Shown here: positions 7,592-14,861 of the stretch, one piece after another
Layout: every line of letters starts with the position of its first letter
Numbering within the stretch: position 1 is the stretch's first letter
Source of the DNA: Limosilactobacillus viscerum
GTDB taxonomy: Bacteria; Bacillota; Bacilli; Lactobacillales; Lactobacillaceae
Length of the DNA stretch: 36,970 bases
Assembly (NCBI RefSeq): GCF_947387525.1
Contig: NZ_CANDNW010000017.1
Location: 1-36,970 of the forward strand
Reading direction: 5' to 3'
Translations under genes and position numbers: made by a program
Notes under the pieces: generated by a model
Seen by the model: only the letters and a program-made list of their open reading frames with translations
Database searches by the model: none
What the model was told of the DNA's origin: nothing

Positions 7592-7987
7592 TTATTCGGC
7601 CACCTTATCACTATCGGCATCAACTATTTCTAAGAGGTGGTATACGTAGCCATCCTGCATTGCAGCTGCCCACGTTCCACGTTCAACATCTTCACCATCA
7701 ATAATCAGGGAAAGCATTGCGGAGGCCGCTTTAAGATTATTAATCAGCAATACCTGGCTAACTGTCACCGCCGTCATCTTTGGCCTTACATGGTAGTGAC
7801 GGAGCGTTTTGCGGTATTTCCGGTCATATAACGGACTTTCTTTAAACCGGCGTACAAAATCAAGGACTTCTTGGTCATACAACGGGTATCCGGCACGAAT
7901 AAGTCCATCCTCTGGTTGTGAAATTGTCCAGGCAACCTTTTTGCCGATCATCCGTTTAAAGTATTTTTGCTCGGCTTGCCATTCCAT
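7592..7987 (-). CDS. DUF6508-like protein
   Basis: 131 residues. The layout resembles DUF6508 proteins: an N-terminal YPLYDQEVLDFVRRFKESPL segment and a C-terminal GTWAAAMQDGYVYHLLEIV segment similar to the WxxAxEDGxxxxLL ending of that family. Family function is unknown. The ATG at 7985-7987 is preferred over the adjacent TTG because GGAAGG lies seven bases upstream. First gene of a two-gene unit, transcribed away from nnrE. Confidence 0.7.
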   Translation of the reverse strand: MEWQAEQKYFKRMIGKKVAWTISQPEDGLIRAGYPLYDQEVLDFVRRFKESPLYDRKYRKTLRHYHVRPKMTAVTVSQVLLINNLKAASAMLSLIIDGEDVERGTWAAAMQDGYVYHLLEIVDADSDKVAE

Positions 7988-8101
7988 CAAATCACCTTCC
8001 CTTCTGTTACTTTATAAGTGTACCGATTTTCAGTGCAAATGTCACTCTACTCTTACAAAGAATTAGTGGTATTGTTAAGTAGTATAGAGGGGGTTATTTA
8101 C

Positions 8102-8743
8102 ATGAAGCAAGAACCAATTACCGCTGAGCAAATGCGGCATTATGACTCATACACGATTAACACCATTGGGATCCCATCATTAGTCCTAATGGAACGGGCA
8201 GCCCTAGCCGTCCGGGACGAAATCCTAAACGCCTTTCCGCTCAACCTTGAACACGTTGTTGTCGTTGCCGGTAGCGGAAATAACGGCGGTGACGGTCTCG
8301 ACATCGCTCGTCTCCTTCACATTGCCGGTGTTAACGTTTCAATCTTAAACGTCGGCAATCCGGACCACGCTTCAGATGAACACCAAGTTCAAGAAAAGAT
8401 TTGCCAATACTACCAAATTCCTGAAACAACCGACCTGACAATTCTTAGCCGGGCAAGTTTAGTTGTCGATGCAATGTTTGGGATCGGAATTGACCGTCCA
8501 GTCAAGGGTGGCTATGCCGATGCTATTACTGCAATTAACAACTGTGATGCAGTCGTTGTGGCCGTTGACATGCCATCTGGCATTAATACCGACACTGGCG
8601 AAGTAATGGGCGTGGCAGTTAAAGCAACTGCTACCGTTACCTTTGCCTTCAACAAGGTTGGCCTAACTAAGGGTGATGGAAAAGAATATGCTGGACGAAT
8701 CGTGATTGCTGATGACATGGGAACTTACGCAACTGACAAGTAA
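8102..8743 (+). CDS. nnrE: NAD(P)H-hydrate epimerase
   Basis: 213 residues, a single YjeF N-terminal domain. It converts the R-epimer of damaged NAD(P)HX to the S-form, which a separate dehydratase then repairs. Signatures are GSGNNGGDG (57-65, phosphate and nucleotide binding), VDAMFGIGI (122-130) and VDMPSGINTDTG (155-166, catalytic Asp). The ATG at 8102 with GAGGGGG upstream is chosen; an in-frame upstream ATG at 8018 has no ribosome binding site. The dehydratase partner is not in this window. The stop codon is immediately and in frame followed by nitroreductase-like coding sequence, which is odd. Confidence 0.93.
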   Translation: MKQEPITAEQMRHYDSYTINTIGIPSLVLMERAALAVRDEILNAFPLNLEHVVVVAGSGNNGGDGLDIARLLHIAGVNVSILNVGNPDHASDEHQVQEKICQYYQIPETTDLTILSRASLVVDAMFGIGIDRPVKGGYADAITAINNCDAVVVAVDMPSGINTDTGEVMGVAVKATATVTFAFNKVGLTKGDGKEYAGRIVIADDMGTYATDK

Positions 8744-9451
8744 TTAAAGTTAACTCAGGACCAATTAACGACCCTTTACGAAGCTGCACGGCACACATCC
8801 ACCAGTCTCTTTATGCAGCAGTTTAGTATCATCCACGTTACCGACCCACGGATTCGCAAGCAAATTCGTGAAATTTCCGGTCAGCAATACGTTGGTGCCA
8901 ACGGTGACCTCTTCGTTTTCATCGTTGACCTTTACCGCAACCAACAAATTCGTAAACAGTTAGGAAATGATGACGGCCGGCTACACACGACGGACATCTT
9001 TATGCAAGCACTTGAAGATACGGTATTAGCGGTGCAAAACTTTTTGACCGCTGCTGAAAGCATGGGCCTCGGTGGTGTAATCCTTGGTTCAATCAAAAAT
9101 AACCCGGCAAAGTTGGTTAAAGTGCTTGGTTTACCCAAAATGACACTGCCAATGCTTGGCATCCAGGTGGGAGTGCCGGATCAAAAGCCACAACTGAAGC
9201 CACGGTTACCACTTCAATTCACTACTTTTGAAAACCAGTACCCGCACGAATTCAATGTTAATGACTTGCAAGACTATGACAGCCACGTCACTCGATATTA
9301 CGACTTGCGTGATGCAAACCGGCGAATTGACTCCTTCACCCACCAAATTAACGGTGCCAAACTAAATAATGGTGATCCGGACAAGCGGGATGAAATCGGC
9401 CAAGTAATGAGGGACCAGGGGCTAGCCCTTGATTGGGATAGTAAAAAGTAA
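8744..9451 (+). pseudogene. 5'-truncated NfrA-type flavin nitroreductase
   Basis: From 8750 the frame reads LTQDQLTTLYEAARHTSTSL and continues through AAESMGLGGVILGSIKNNP and KPRLPL to a normal C-terminus, the pattern of NADPH-dependent FMN nitroreductases of the NfrA group. About the first 20 residues, including the HRSIRKF-type FMN-phosphate motif, are absent. In their place, directly upstream and in the same frame, is the nnrE stop codon. The first ATG is 8813 (giving 212 residues) and has no ribosome binding site. Likely a deletion has fused the gene to the end of nnrE, leaving a non-functional remnant. A short reinitiated protein or stop readthrough is possible but unsupported. Confidence 0.75.
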
Positions 9452-9452
9452 T

Positions 9453-9494
9453 AAAAAAGGACTCGTGATAATTTTTTATCACGAGCCTTTTTTT
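9453..9494. terminator. Strong bidirectional terminator
   Basis: Stem AAAAAAGG-CTCGTGATAA paired with TTATCACGAG-CCTTTTTT around a short T-rich loop. It ends the nnrE/nitroreductase transcript on plus and can end the hisS transcript on minus. Confidence 0.9.
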
Positions 9495-9530
9495 ACTCCA
9501 AATATTACAAAAATATCGCGTGCCACAATC

Positions 9531-9600
9531 CAGGGCCTTAGTGTTTAGCTAAGGATAATCGTTAATACCAGATAGGCTAACTGCGTGTCGCAGGCCCTAA
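9531..9600 (-). other. Structured segment in the 3' untranslated region of hisS
   Basis: About 70 bases hold three nested pairings: GGGCC (9533-9537) with GGCCC (9593-9597), CCTTAG (9536-9541) with CTAAGG (9549-9554), and CTGCG (9581-9585) with CGCAG (9589-9593). Some pairings share bases and so compete. It lies between the hisS stop and the terminator at 9453. No known RNA family recognised; not a tRNA. Confidence 0.4.
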
Positions 9601-9620
9601 CCGAGTTGTGTTACAGTTTC

Positions 9621-10898
9621 TTATTCCAAATACTTAGCAGGATCAGCGACAAAGTCATCTACTTTAACATCAACTGCATCCTTAGTTGCAGCATTCTTCA
9701 GTTGGAATTGACCTTCGCTAACTTCGCGGTCACCAAAGACTGCAAAGTACTTAGCGTTGCGGCGGAATGCTTCCTTAATTTGCTTACCAACTTTAACGCC
9801 ACTGTAGTCCTTGTCGGCCACAATTCCTTGTTGGCGAACCTTATTCAATACTTCAAATGCTAAGTTGTCACCCTTGTCATCAGCACTAGCCAAGAAGAGG
9901 TCCAATTGGTCTTGTGGAGCAAAGTCGGGATTCTCTTGTTGAAGAAGAATCATCAACCGTTCAACACCCATTCCGAAACCAATTCCACCTTCTTCGGGGC
10001 CACCAAGCTGTGAAATTAAACCGTTGTAGCGGCCACCAGCACAAACAGTCGTGTAGCCACCACCAAATGCTGGTGAATCAGACATGATTTCGAAAATAGT
10101 GTGGTTGTAATAATCCAGTCCCCGAACCATGTTGCTATCGATTTCGTAGTCAATTCCCAGTTCCTTCAGCAGTGATTGAACTTGGTCAAAGTAGGATTGT
10201 GATTCGTCATCCAGGTAGTCAAGAATTGATGGAGCATCAGCAACAATCTTCTTGTCACCCTCATCCTTACTATCAAGTACCCGGAGTGGGTTTTTGTAAA
10301 GCCGTTCTTGCGAATCCTTGCTCAATTCGTCATAGTGGGGCTTCAGGTAATTAATCAAGGCTTCACGGTAGTCAGCCCGGACCTTTTTGTCACCAAGCGT
10401 GTTAATAACCAACTTAACGTCCGGAACACCGAACTTCTTAAAGAGGCTCATTGCCATGTCAATAACTTCAACATCAATTTGTGGAGATTCATTATTCAGT
10501 GCTTCGACACCAATCTGGTGGAATTCACGTTGCCGGCCGGATTGTGGACGTTCATACCGGAACATTGGCCCCATGTAGTAAACCTTGTATGGCTTTGGGT
10601 ATTCTGGTCCGTACAACTTATTTTCAACGTACGCCCGGACAACCCCAGCAGTACCTTCTGGCCGCAGTGCAATGTGCCGGTCACCCTTATCATGGAAGTC
10701 ATACATTTCCTTTTCCACAATGTCAGATGTGTCACCCACATTCCGTGAGAAAACATGGTAGTCTTCAAACATTGGTGTCCGGATACCGCGGTAACCAAAT
10801 TGACGGAAGACTTCGCGAGCATTTGCTTCTACCTTTTCCCATAAGCCGGTTGTTCCTGGTAACAGGTCGGCGGTTCCTTTTGGCTTTTGATAATCCAT
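9621..10898 (-). CDS. hisS: Histidyl-tRNA synthetase
   Basis: 425 residues, the standard length for bacterial class II HisRS, which charges tRNA-His with histidine in the cytoplasm. Motif 2 spans about 109-130 (MGPMFRYERPQSGRQREFHQ), preceded by RPEGTAGVVRA (79-89). The histidine-binding segments VRGLDYYNHTIFE and AGGRYNGL and the motif 3 GIGFGMGVERL are present, followed by the C-terminal anticodon-binding domain. GAAAGGGGA precedes the ATG. Expression is controlled by the T-box leader at 10916-11180. Confidence 0.97.
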   Translation of the reverse strand: MDYQKPKGTADLLPGTTGLWEKVEANAREVFRQFGYRGIRTPMFEDYHVFSRNVGDTSDIVEKEMYDFHDKGDRHIALRPEGTAGVVRAYVENKLYGPEYPKPYKVYYMGPMFRYERPQSGRQREFHQIGVEALNNESPQIDVEVIDMAMSLFKKFGVPDVKLVINTLGDKKVRADYREALINYLKPHYDELSKDSQERLYKNPLRVLDSKDEGDKKIVADAPSILDYLDDESQSYFDQVQSLLKELGIDYEIDSNMVRGLDYYNHTIFEIMSDSPAFGGGYTTVCAGGRYNGLISQLGGPEEGGIGFGMGVERLMILLQQENPDFAPQDQLDLFLASADDKGDNLAFEVLNKVRQQGIVADKDYSGVKVGKQIKEAFRRNAKYFAVFGDREVSEGQFQLKNAATKDAVDVKVDDFVADPAKYLE

Positions 10899-10915
10899 TC
10901 AAATTTCCCCTTTCA

Positions 10916-11180
10916 ATAAAAAAGCCCTCTAAGGCGATTAACACCTTAGAGGGCGAATAACTCACTGTCCCACCTCTATTTACAGCAGCCTCACAGCTAC
11001 TGCCTCAAGAAGTTAAATAACTTCATGACGATAACGGGTCAACCGGGGCCAGCTAATTTGTTCACCAGTCCAGCTAAGTAGAGGTGGTTTCACAGCCACG
11101 ACTAGCTCTCAGCACTACTAGTTCTCTGTCAAGGTGTGGTTGCTTTTGTTCTACTTCATTGCTTTTAAAGTTCACCAGTG
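10916..11180 (-). promoter_or_regulatory. T-box leader (tRNA-His sensing) of hisS
   Basis: On the minus strand: a Stem I region with AGAGAACTAG and GCTGAGAGCTAGT elements, then the T-box TAGAGGTGGGACAGTGAG (about 10961-10978), then the terminator GCCCTCTAAGG (10924-10934) paired with CCTTAGAGGGC (10944-10954) and a T run. TAGAGG can pair instead with CCTCTA to form the antiterminator. The bulge reads TGGG (10969-10972), which complements the CCCA end of tRNA-His with its unusual C73. A CAC triplet at 11084-11086 is a candidate specifier, not certain. Confidence 0.9.
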
Positions 11181-11212
11181 ATTTTACCATAAGTCACTGC
11201 TTTTGGGTATTA

Positions 11213-12397
11213 CTATTTACTAATCCCTTGCAGCTGGCGTAAACGCAAAAGGTAAACCAGCACGGCTAACAGGGTAATTGTCATCATTGCAAAGACCGAA
11301 ACAAACAGATCTTGATAATTTCCCTGGTCAATTACAAAGCCACCATATAGCGGCCCAATCGCCCGCCCAATTGACATGGTGATATTGAGCAAGCCCTGAT
11401 AATGGCCCGTTTCATCAACCGTTGTTAACTGGGAAATCCAGGCGGGTAGTCCCGCAAAGCTGGTCATTTCCCCGATTGTCAAGATCACAAAGTCTAGTGC
11501 AAACGCCCACAGGCTCCGGGCAAAAATTAGGAGGATAAATGATGAAGCAAAGATAAACAGCCCTGCAATGATCTGGTTAGAAAGCTTAACGTACGGACTT
11601 AATTTATTAACCAGTGGCTGTCCGATGATAATCAACACCCCGTTTAATGTCCATAACAGGCTGTATGCGTAAAATGGGATTCCCATATTGGTCATGTGAA
11701 CAGCCATGACACTTTCCCAGAGTGAATAGCTAAGGTGGATGGTGGTGTAGTTAATTAAAATTAACCAGATCAGTACCAAAATCCGGTGGTGGCTGCTGAC
11801 ACTGCTCGTCCGTTTAGCTGTGGAACGCTGCGTGGTCACTGTTACACGAACATTGAGGGCGAAAACGACAACCAATAGCAGTAAGGCATAAAAAATCGTG
11901 GCAACGGTGAAAACAAGGACCACGCTAATTGGCAGCAGGACACCTACTGCTAACGTCCCAATTACCACCCCAACATTGTAAGCCATATAAATATAATTAA
12001 AGACATACCGTGAACTGTGGTCACTAACTAGGGAACCATACGAATTAACAATCGTCATGTTAATCCCATCCCCAAAACTATTTAACATCATCAGGACGGC
12101 AAACCATGGCCAACCATGTTCAAAAATCAGGGTAAAAATTGCAAAGGTGGAGAGACTAACCCCCAGGACAGCCGTCTTATACTGATCCCAATGGTCAAAA
12201 AGCCAGCCACCAAGGTAGTTACCAGCCATCATACAAATTGAAATAAAGAGCATCACTACCCCCGCCGTTGTCAGGGTTTCGTGAAGGTAATTATGCATGT
12301 ACATCGTGGTTAATGGCCATAAAAAGGCAGCCCCGGTGTTGTTTAATAAACTTGCCAGGGCTACCCATTTAAGCTTAACCTGTGTCTGCCTTTTCAT
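11213..12397 (-). CDS. MFS transporter, substrate unknown
   Basis: 394 residues with about 12 hydrophobic segments in two six-helix halves separated by a basic loop near residues 190-205 (TTQRSTAKRTSS). A motif-A-like segment GGWLFDHWDQYKT follows the second helix. Overall it resembles multidrug-type exporters of the major facilitator superfamily; no substrate can be assigned. The downstream start of the hisS leader is close (gap about 30 bases), so some read-through into hisS is possible. It follows the small membrane protein gene on the same strand with a 24-base gap, so the two are probably one operon. Confidence 0.85.
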   Translation of the reverse strand: MKRQTQVKLKWVALASLLNNTGAAFLWPLTTMYMHNYLHETLTTAGVVMLFISICMMAGNYLGGWLFDHWDQYKTAVLGVSLSTFAIFTLIFEHGWPWFAVLMMLNSFGDGINMTIVNSYGSLVSDHSSRYVFNYIYMAYNVGVVIGTLAVGVLLPISVVLVFTVATIFYALLLLVVVFALNVRVTVTTQRSTAKRTSSVSSHHRILVLIWLILINYTTIHLSYSLWESVMAVHMTNMGIPFYAYSLLWTLNGVLIIIGQPLVNKLSPYVKLSNQIIAGLFIFASSFILLIFARSLWAFALDFVILTIGEMTSFAGLPAWISQLTTVDETGHYQGLLNITMSIGRAIGPLYGGFVIDQGNYQDLFVSVFAMMTITLLAVLVYLLRLRQLQGISK

Positions 12398-12421
12398 TAT
12401 TTCACCTCAGTTAAGATAACT

Positions 12422-13042
12422 TTAGTGCTCATGAACCATTTCAGAAGATGGTACCCGTAACAGGGTGTAAGTAACAGCATCACGGTTAGCACGTAAGCCC
12501 ATCCCGTTCAACGCGGTGTTCTTGTAGTGGACCGTCATTTCGGCTGCAAATGCCTTACCGGTTGCCCGGTTTTCCTTTTTAAGCTTTGCCTTATCCCACG
12601 GCAACGAACTTGCATCAAGCGTAATTAACCGGTCACCATCGGCTACTGAACCGTAGCGTGAGTTGGTGGTGTACCGATTGCCGTTTGCCCAGTAGGTGTA
12701 AGAAACAACTGGGTGCTTACCATTCTGGCTCCGAGAAGCAAGAACGTAGTAGTAATCGTTGCTTGAATTGTGCAATTGAAGTGGCGAATACTTCGTCGTA
12801 ATTGAAGTTTGTTGGTGGTTATTAATGTCGACCTGCCGGAAAAAGGTCAAGTACATCATGCCGCCTAGCCAGACTAGAGAAATAACCATTAGGCCAACAT
12901 AACGCCAAAAAAGCTTGGGTGAAAAAGCCTTCTTAGTCTTTGCAACTAGCATTAACTGCTGAACACGAATGTAGTGGATAACATAGCAGAAAAAGACAAT
13001 CGCGAGGATCCACATCAACCATCCCAACCAGTTCCAAGTCAT
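12422..13042 (-). CDS. Two-helix membrane protein, LVIS_2131-like
   Basis: 206 residues: two N-terminal transmembrane segments (about 5-24 and 48-67) then an outside-facing soluble domain of about 135 residues rich in Tyr and Ser. It resembles the lactobacillar LVIS_2131 family as I remember it; function unknown. It is the first gene of a probable two-gene operon with the MFS transporter and could be an accessory protein. A TATAAC -10-like box lies about 45 bases upstream of the ATG on the minus strand. Confidence 0.7.
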   Translation of the reverse strand: MTWNWLGWLMWILAIVFFCYVIHYIRVQQLMLVAKTKKAFSPKLFWRYVGLMVISLVWLGGMMYLTFFRQVDINNHQQTSITTKYSPLQLHNSSNDYYYVLASRSQNGKHPVVSYTYWANGNRYTTNSRYGSVADGDRLITLDASSLPWDKAKLKKENRATGKAFAAEMTVHYKNTALNGMGLRANRDAVTYTLLRVPSSEMVHEH

Positions 13043-13202
13043 AATTTCTAATTCTCCATTCTTTTGCCAAAGTTATACTTTGATTATCACACAAAACATG
13101 CTGGTTGTCCTGCTAATCAGGATGAATTTTAGAAATAAATTAGTGGTTTCTTTTTTGTAAATCGACAAACTGTGCTAAACTTATTCTTAGTATCAAATTA
13201 GC

Positions 13203-13249
13203 TTGTTTCGCCGTGAAACAAAATATTGAATACGTAGTTTTATAACTAC
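13203..13249 (+). other. Two small hairpins in the 5' leader of the 13276 gene
   Basis: TTGTTTC (13203-13209) pairs with GAAACAA (13215-13221) around a 5-base loop; GTAGTT (13234-13239) pairs with AACTAC (13244-13249) around a 4-base loop. Both lie just before the ribosome binding site, where they could affect translation or mRNA stability. Confidence 0.45.
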
Positions 13250-13275
13250 CTGACTTACAAGGAGGAATTGATTTC

Positions 13276-13461
13276 ATGGATAATTTGAGTGAGTTAGCTC
13301 AACAATTAATCAAGTTTGAGCACGATAACGACTTAAACGATAATGAAGTTGCTTTTGGGAGCCATTTATCAGTCGAAAGAATTCATGACATTAAGTCATC
13401 AAATTCCGTAGCAACTTCGGAGGAAACCGAATTACTCCAACGATTTATGCAAAGTAAATAA
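13276..13461 (+). CDS. Small conserved lactobacillar protein, LBP_cg2779-like
   Basis: 61 residues, charged, with a helix-turn-helix-like distribution (ELAQQLIKFEHDNDLNDNEVAFGSHLSVERIHDIKSS) similar to the LBP_cg2779 family of lactobacilli; function unknown. An excellent AAGGAGGA lies ahead of the ATG. It is monocistronic, with two leader hairpins and a strong terminator. The second half resembles a lambda-repressor-type fold (AFGSHLSVERIHDI), so a DNA-binding role is conceivable but not shown. Confidence 0.8.
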   Translation: MDNLSELAQQLIKFEHDNDLNDNEVAFGSHLSVERIHDIKSSNSVATSEETELLQRFMQSK

Positions 13462-13481
13462 TATCCTAACCGGGAATTGAG

Positions 13482-13527
13482 AAACGGGCGACTGTGAAGA
13501 AATCAAGGTTCACAGTCGCCCGTTTTT
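13482..13527. terminator. Strong terminator, also suited to the convergent LacI gene
   Basis: 17 bp perfect stem AAACGGGCGACTGTGAA (13482-13498) with its complement (13509-13525) and a T run; A-rich on the left, so it can act on both strands. Confidence 0.9.
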
Positions 13528-13559
13528 ATTTATCTTATACCCGACACTTCTCGTCCAAA

Positions 13560-14498
13560 TTATTGGTGGAATTCAACCGGTAAAGTTACTGAATCAATTT
13601 TAGCTTGTGGCTTATCGATTCGCTTCAGGAGGGTTTTGATTAATTCTTGCGCCAACTGTTGAATTGGCTGAACCACCGTTGGGAGCTTTGGCGCGATTTT
13701 ACGGATTAACCGTGATCCATCATAGCCGGTAATAAAGAAATCCTTGCCCATTTGCATCCCGTGATCGCGGTACACGTCAGCAATTTCTAGTGCCTGCACA
13801 TCATTTGAGGCAACCACACCGTCATAAATTCCCGGAAAGGCGGTTGAGAAATTAATGCCATCAAGTGCAAGCGGGTCAAAGCTCCGGTGCTCTTCCGTCA
13901 GCCGATCTAGTGCTCCTTGTAGCCGATTAAGGGTTGGCGATGCTGAAGTATCTTCATCCACAATCACTGCAATATGCCGTACATTGTTGGCCAGAAGGTA
14001 CTCAACCGCTAGCTGACCACCACGATAACTATCAGAGGCAACAATCGGAATGTTATCTGCCAAATAACGGTCAAATGAAACGATCGGCGCTGAAATTTGG
14101 TGGTATTCCTTAATATCCAGATTATGGGACCCCGAAATAATTCCATCAACCTGATTCGCCATCAGCATACTTAAGTATTCATGCTCAATTTCTGGATTTT
14201 CAGCCGATGATGCAATGATCGTCTTGTAACCTTGCTCAAAGAGTTGGCGCTCTAGTTCATTAACCAGCTCCGCAAAAAACGGGTTGGTTAGATTAGGGAA
14301 AATTAAGCCGATAAACTTTGACGGCTTCCCCTGCATTGCCCGGGCGAGTGCGTTCGGTTGGTAATTGAGCTGCCGCATTGCGGCGTGAACCTTATTGATG
14401 GTTTTTTCACTCAAGGAACCATAATTATTGATTACCCGGGAAACAGTCGTCACTGAGACCCCTGCTAATTCTGCAACATCTTTTAACTTAGCTACCAT
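13560..14498 (-). CDS. LacI-family repressor, ScrR-like
   Basis: 312 residues: N-terminal LacI helix-turn-helix (residues 4-24, LKDVAELAGVSVTTVSRVINN), hinge helix with ALARAMQGK, then a periplasmic-binding-protein-like effector domain. The sequence resembles sucrose/fructan regulators of lactobacilli (ScrR group) more than CcpA. No sucrose genes lie nearby, so its targets are elsewhere or it acts at dispersed operators such as the AAACGTTT and AACCGGTT dyads in this window; that link is speculative. A TATAAT -10 lies at 14530-14535. It is divergent from the LysM hydrolase gene. Confidence 0.87.
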   Translation of the reverse strand: MVAKLKDVAELAGVSVTTVSRVINNYGSLSEKTINKVHAAMRQLNYQPNALARAMQGKPSKFIGLIFPNLTNPFFAELVNELERQLFEQGYKTIIASSAENPEIEHEYLSMLMANQVDGIISGSHNLDIKEYHQISAPIVSFDRYLADNIPIVASDSYRGGQLAVEYLLANNVRHIAVIVDEDTSASPTLNRLQGALDRLTEEHRSFDPLALDGINFSTAFPGIYDGVVASNDVQALEIADVYRDHGMQMGKDFFITGYDGSRLIRKIAPKLPTVVQPIQQLAQELIKTLLKRIDKPQAKIDSVTLPVEFHQ

Positions 14499-14712
14499 AC
14501 TTCTACCTCACATCACTTAAGATAATTTAATTATAGCCTAGTGATTTAAAAACCGAAATTCCTTCTCCCAATTGTTATATGCCCTGATAATCATTTGTTA
14601 AAAAATATCTGTCGTGTGATAAGGGCCACTTTTGTTGTTCTTTTATTAGCATTCACCTGCCATTAATTATTTTTGTAATTATAAAAATCCTTATTTTAAA
14701 GCAGGGCTTTTA

Positions 14713-14741
14713 TTGACTATCTGCAAAATAAATGCTAACTT
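14713..14741 (+). promoter_or_regulatory. Promoter of the LysM hydrolase gene
   Basis: TTGACT (14713-14718), 17 bp, TAACTT (14736-14741) with an extended TGC before the -10. The 363-base intergenic region is otherwise AT-rich; the only further structure is the hairpin at 14811. Confidence 0.6.
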
Positions 14742-14810
14742 TATAAACAGTGAAATCTTAATAACTTCTTAACCTTTTTATTCAAAACTTATATAAAAAT
14801 AAAATTAAAG

Positions 14811-14836
14811 AATGATGTTTTTCAACTATCATCATT
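14811..14836 (+). other. Leader hairpin before the LysM hydrolase
   Basis: AATGATG (14811-14817) pairs with CATCATT (14830-14836) around a 12-base loop, about nine bases before the GGGGGAG ribosome binding site. Possibly an mRNA-stabilising structure; no riboswitch family recognised. Confidence 0.4.
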
Positions 14837-14861
14837 TAAATGACAGGGGGAGCTAATCAGA

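Noticed and set aside
9531-9600. Possible tRNA gene or attachment site
   Set aside because: No T-arm GTTC motif, no proper anticodon arm and no 3' CCA-type acceptor; no integrase gene nearby.
10308-10960. Long plus-strand open frames of 146 and 159 codons
   Set aside because: They lie wholly opposite hisS and its leader, lack ribosome binding sites and resemble no protein family.
14499-14861. c-di-AMP (ydaO-type) riboswitch before the cell-wall hydrolase
   Set aside because: Such switches often precede these genes, but the conserved motifs are absent; only a simple hairpin and promoter are seen.
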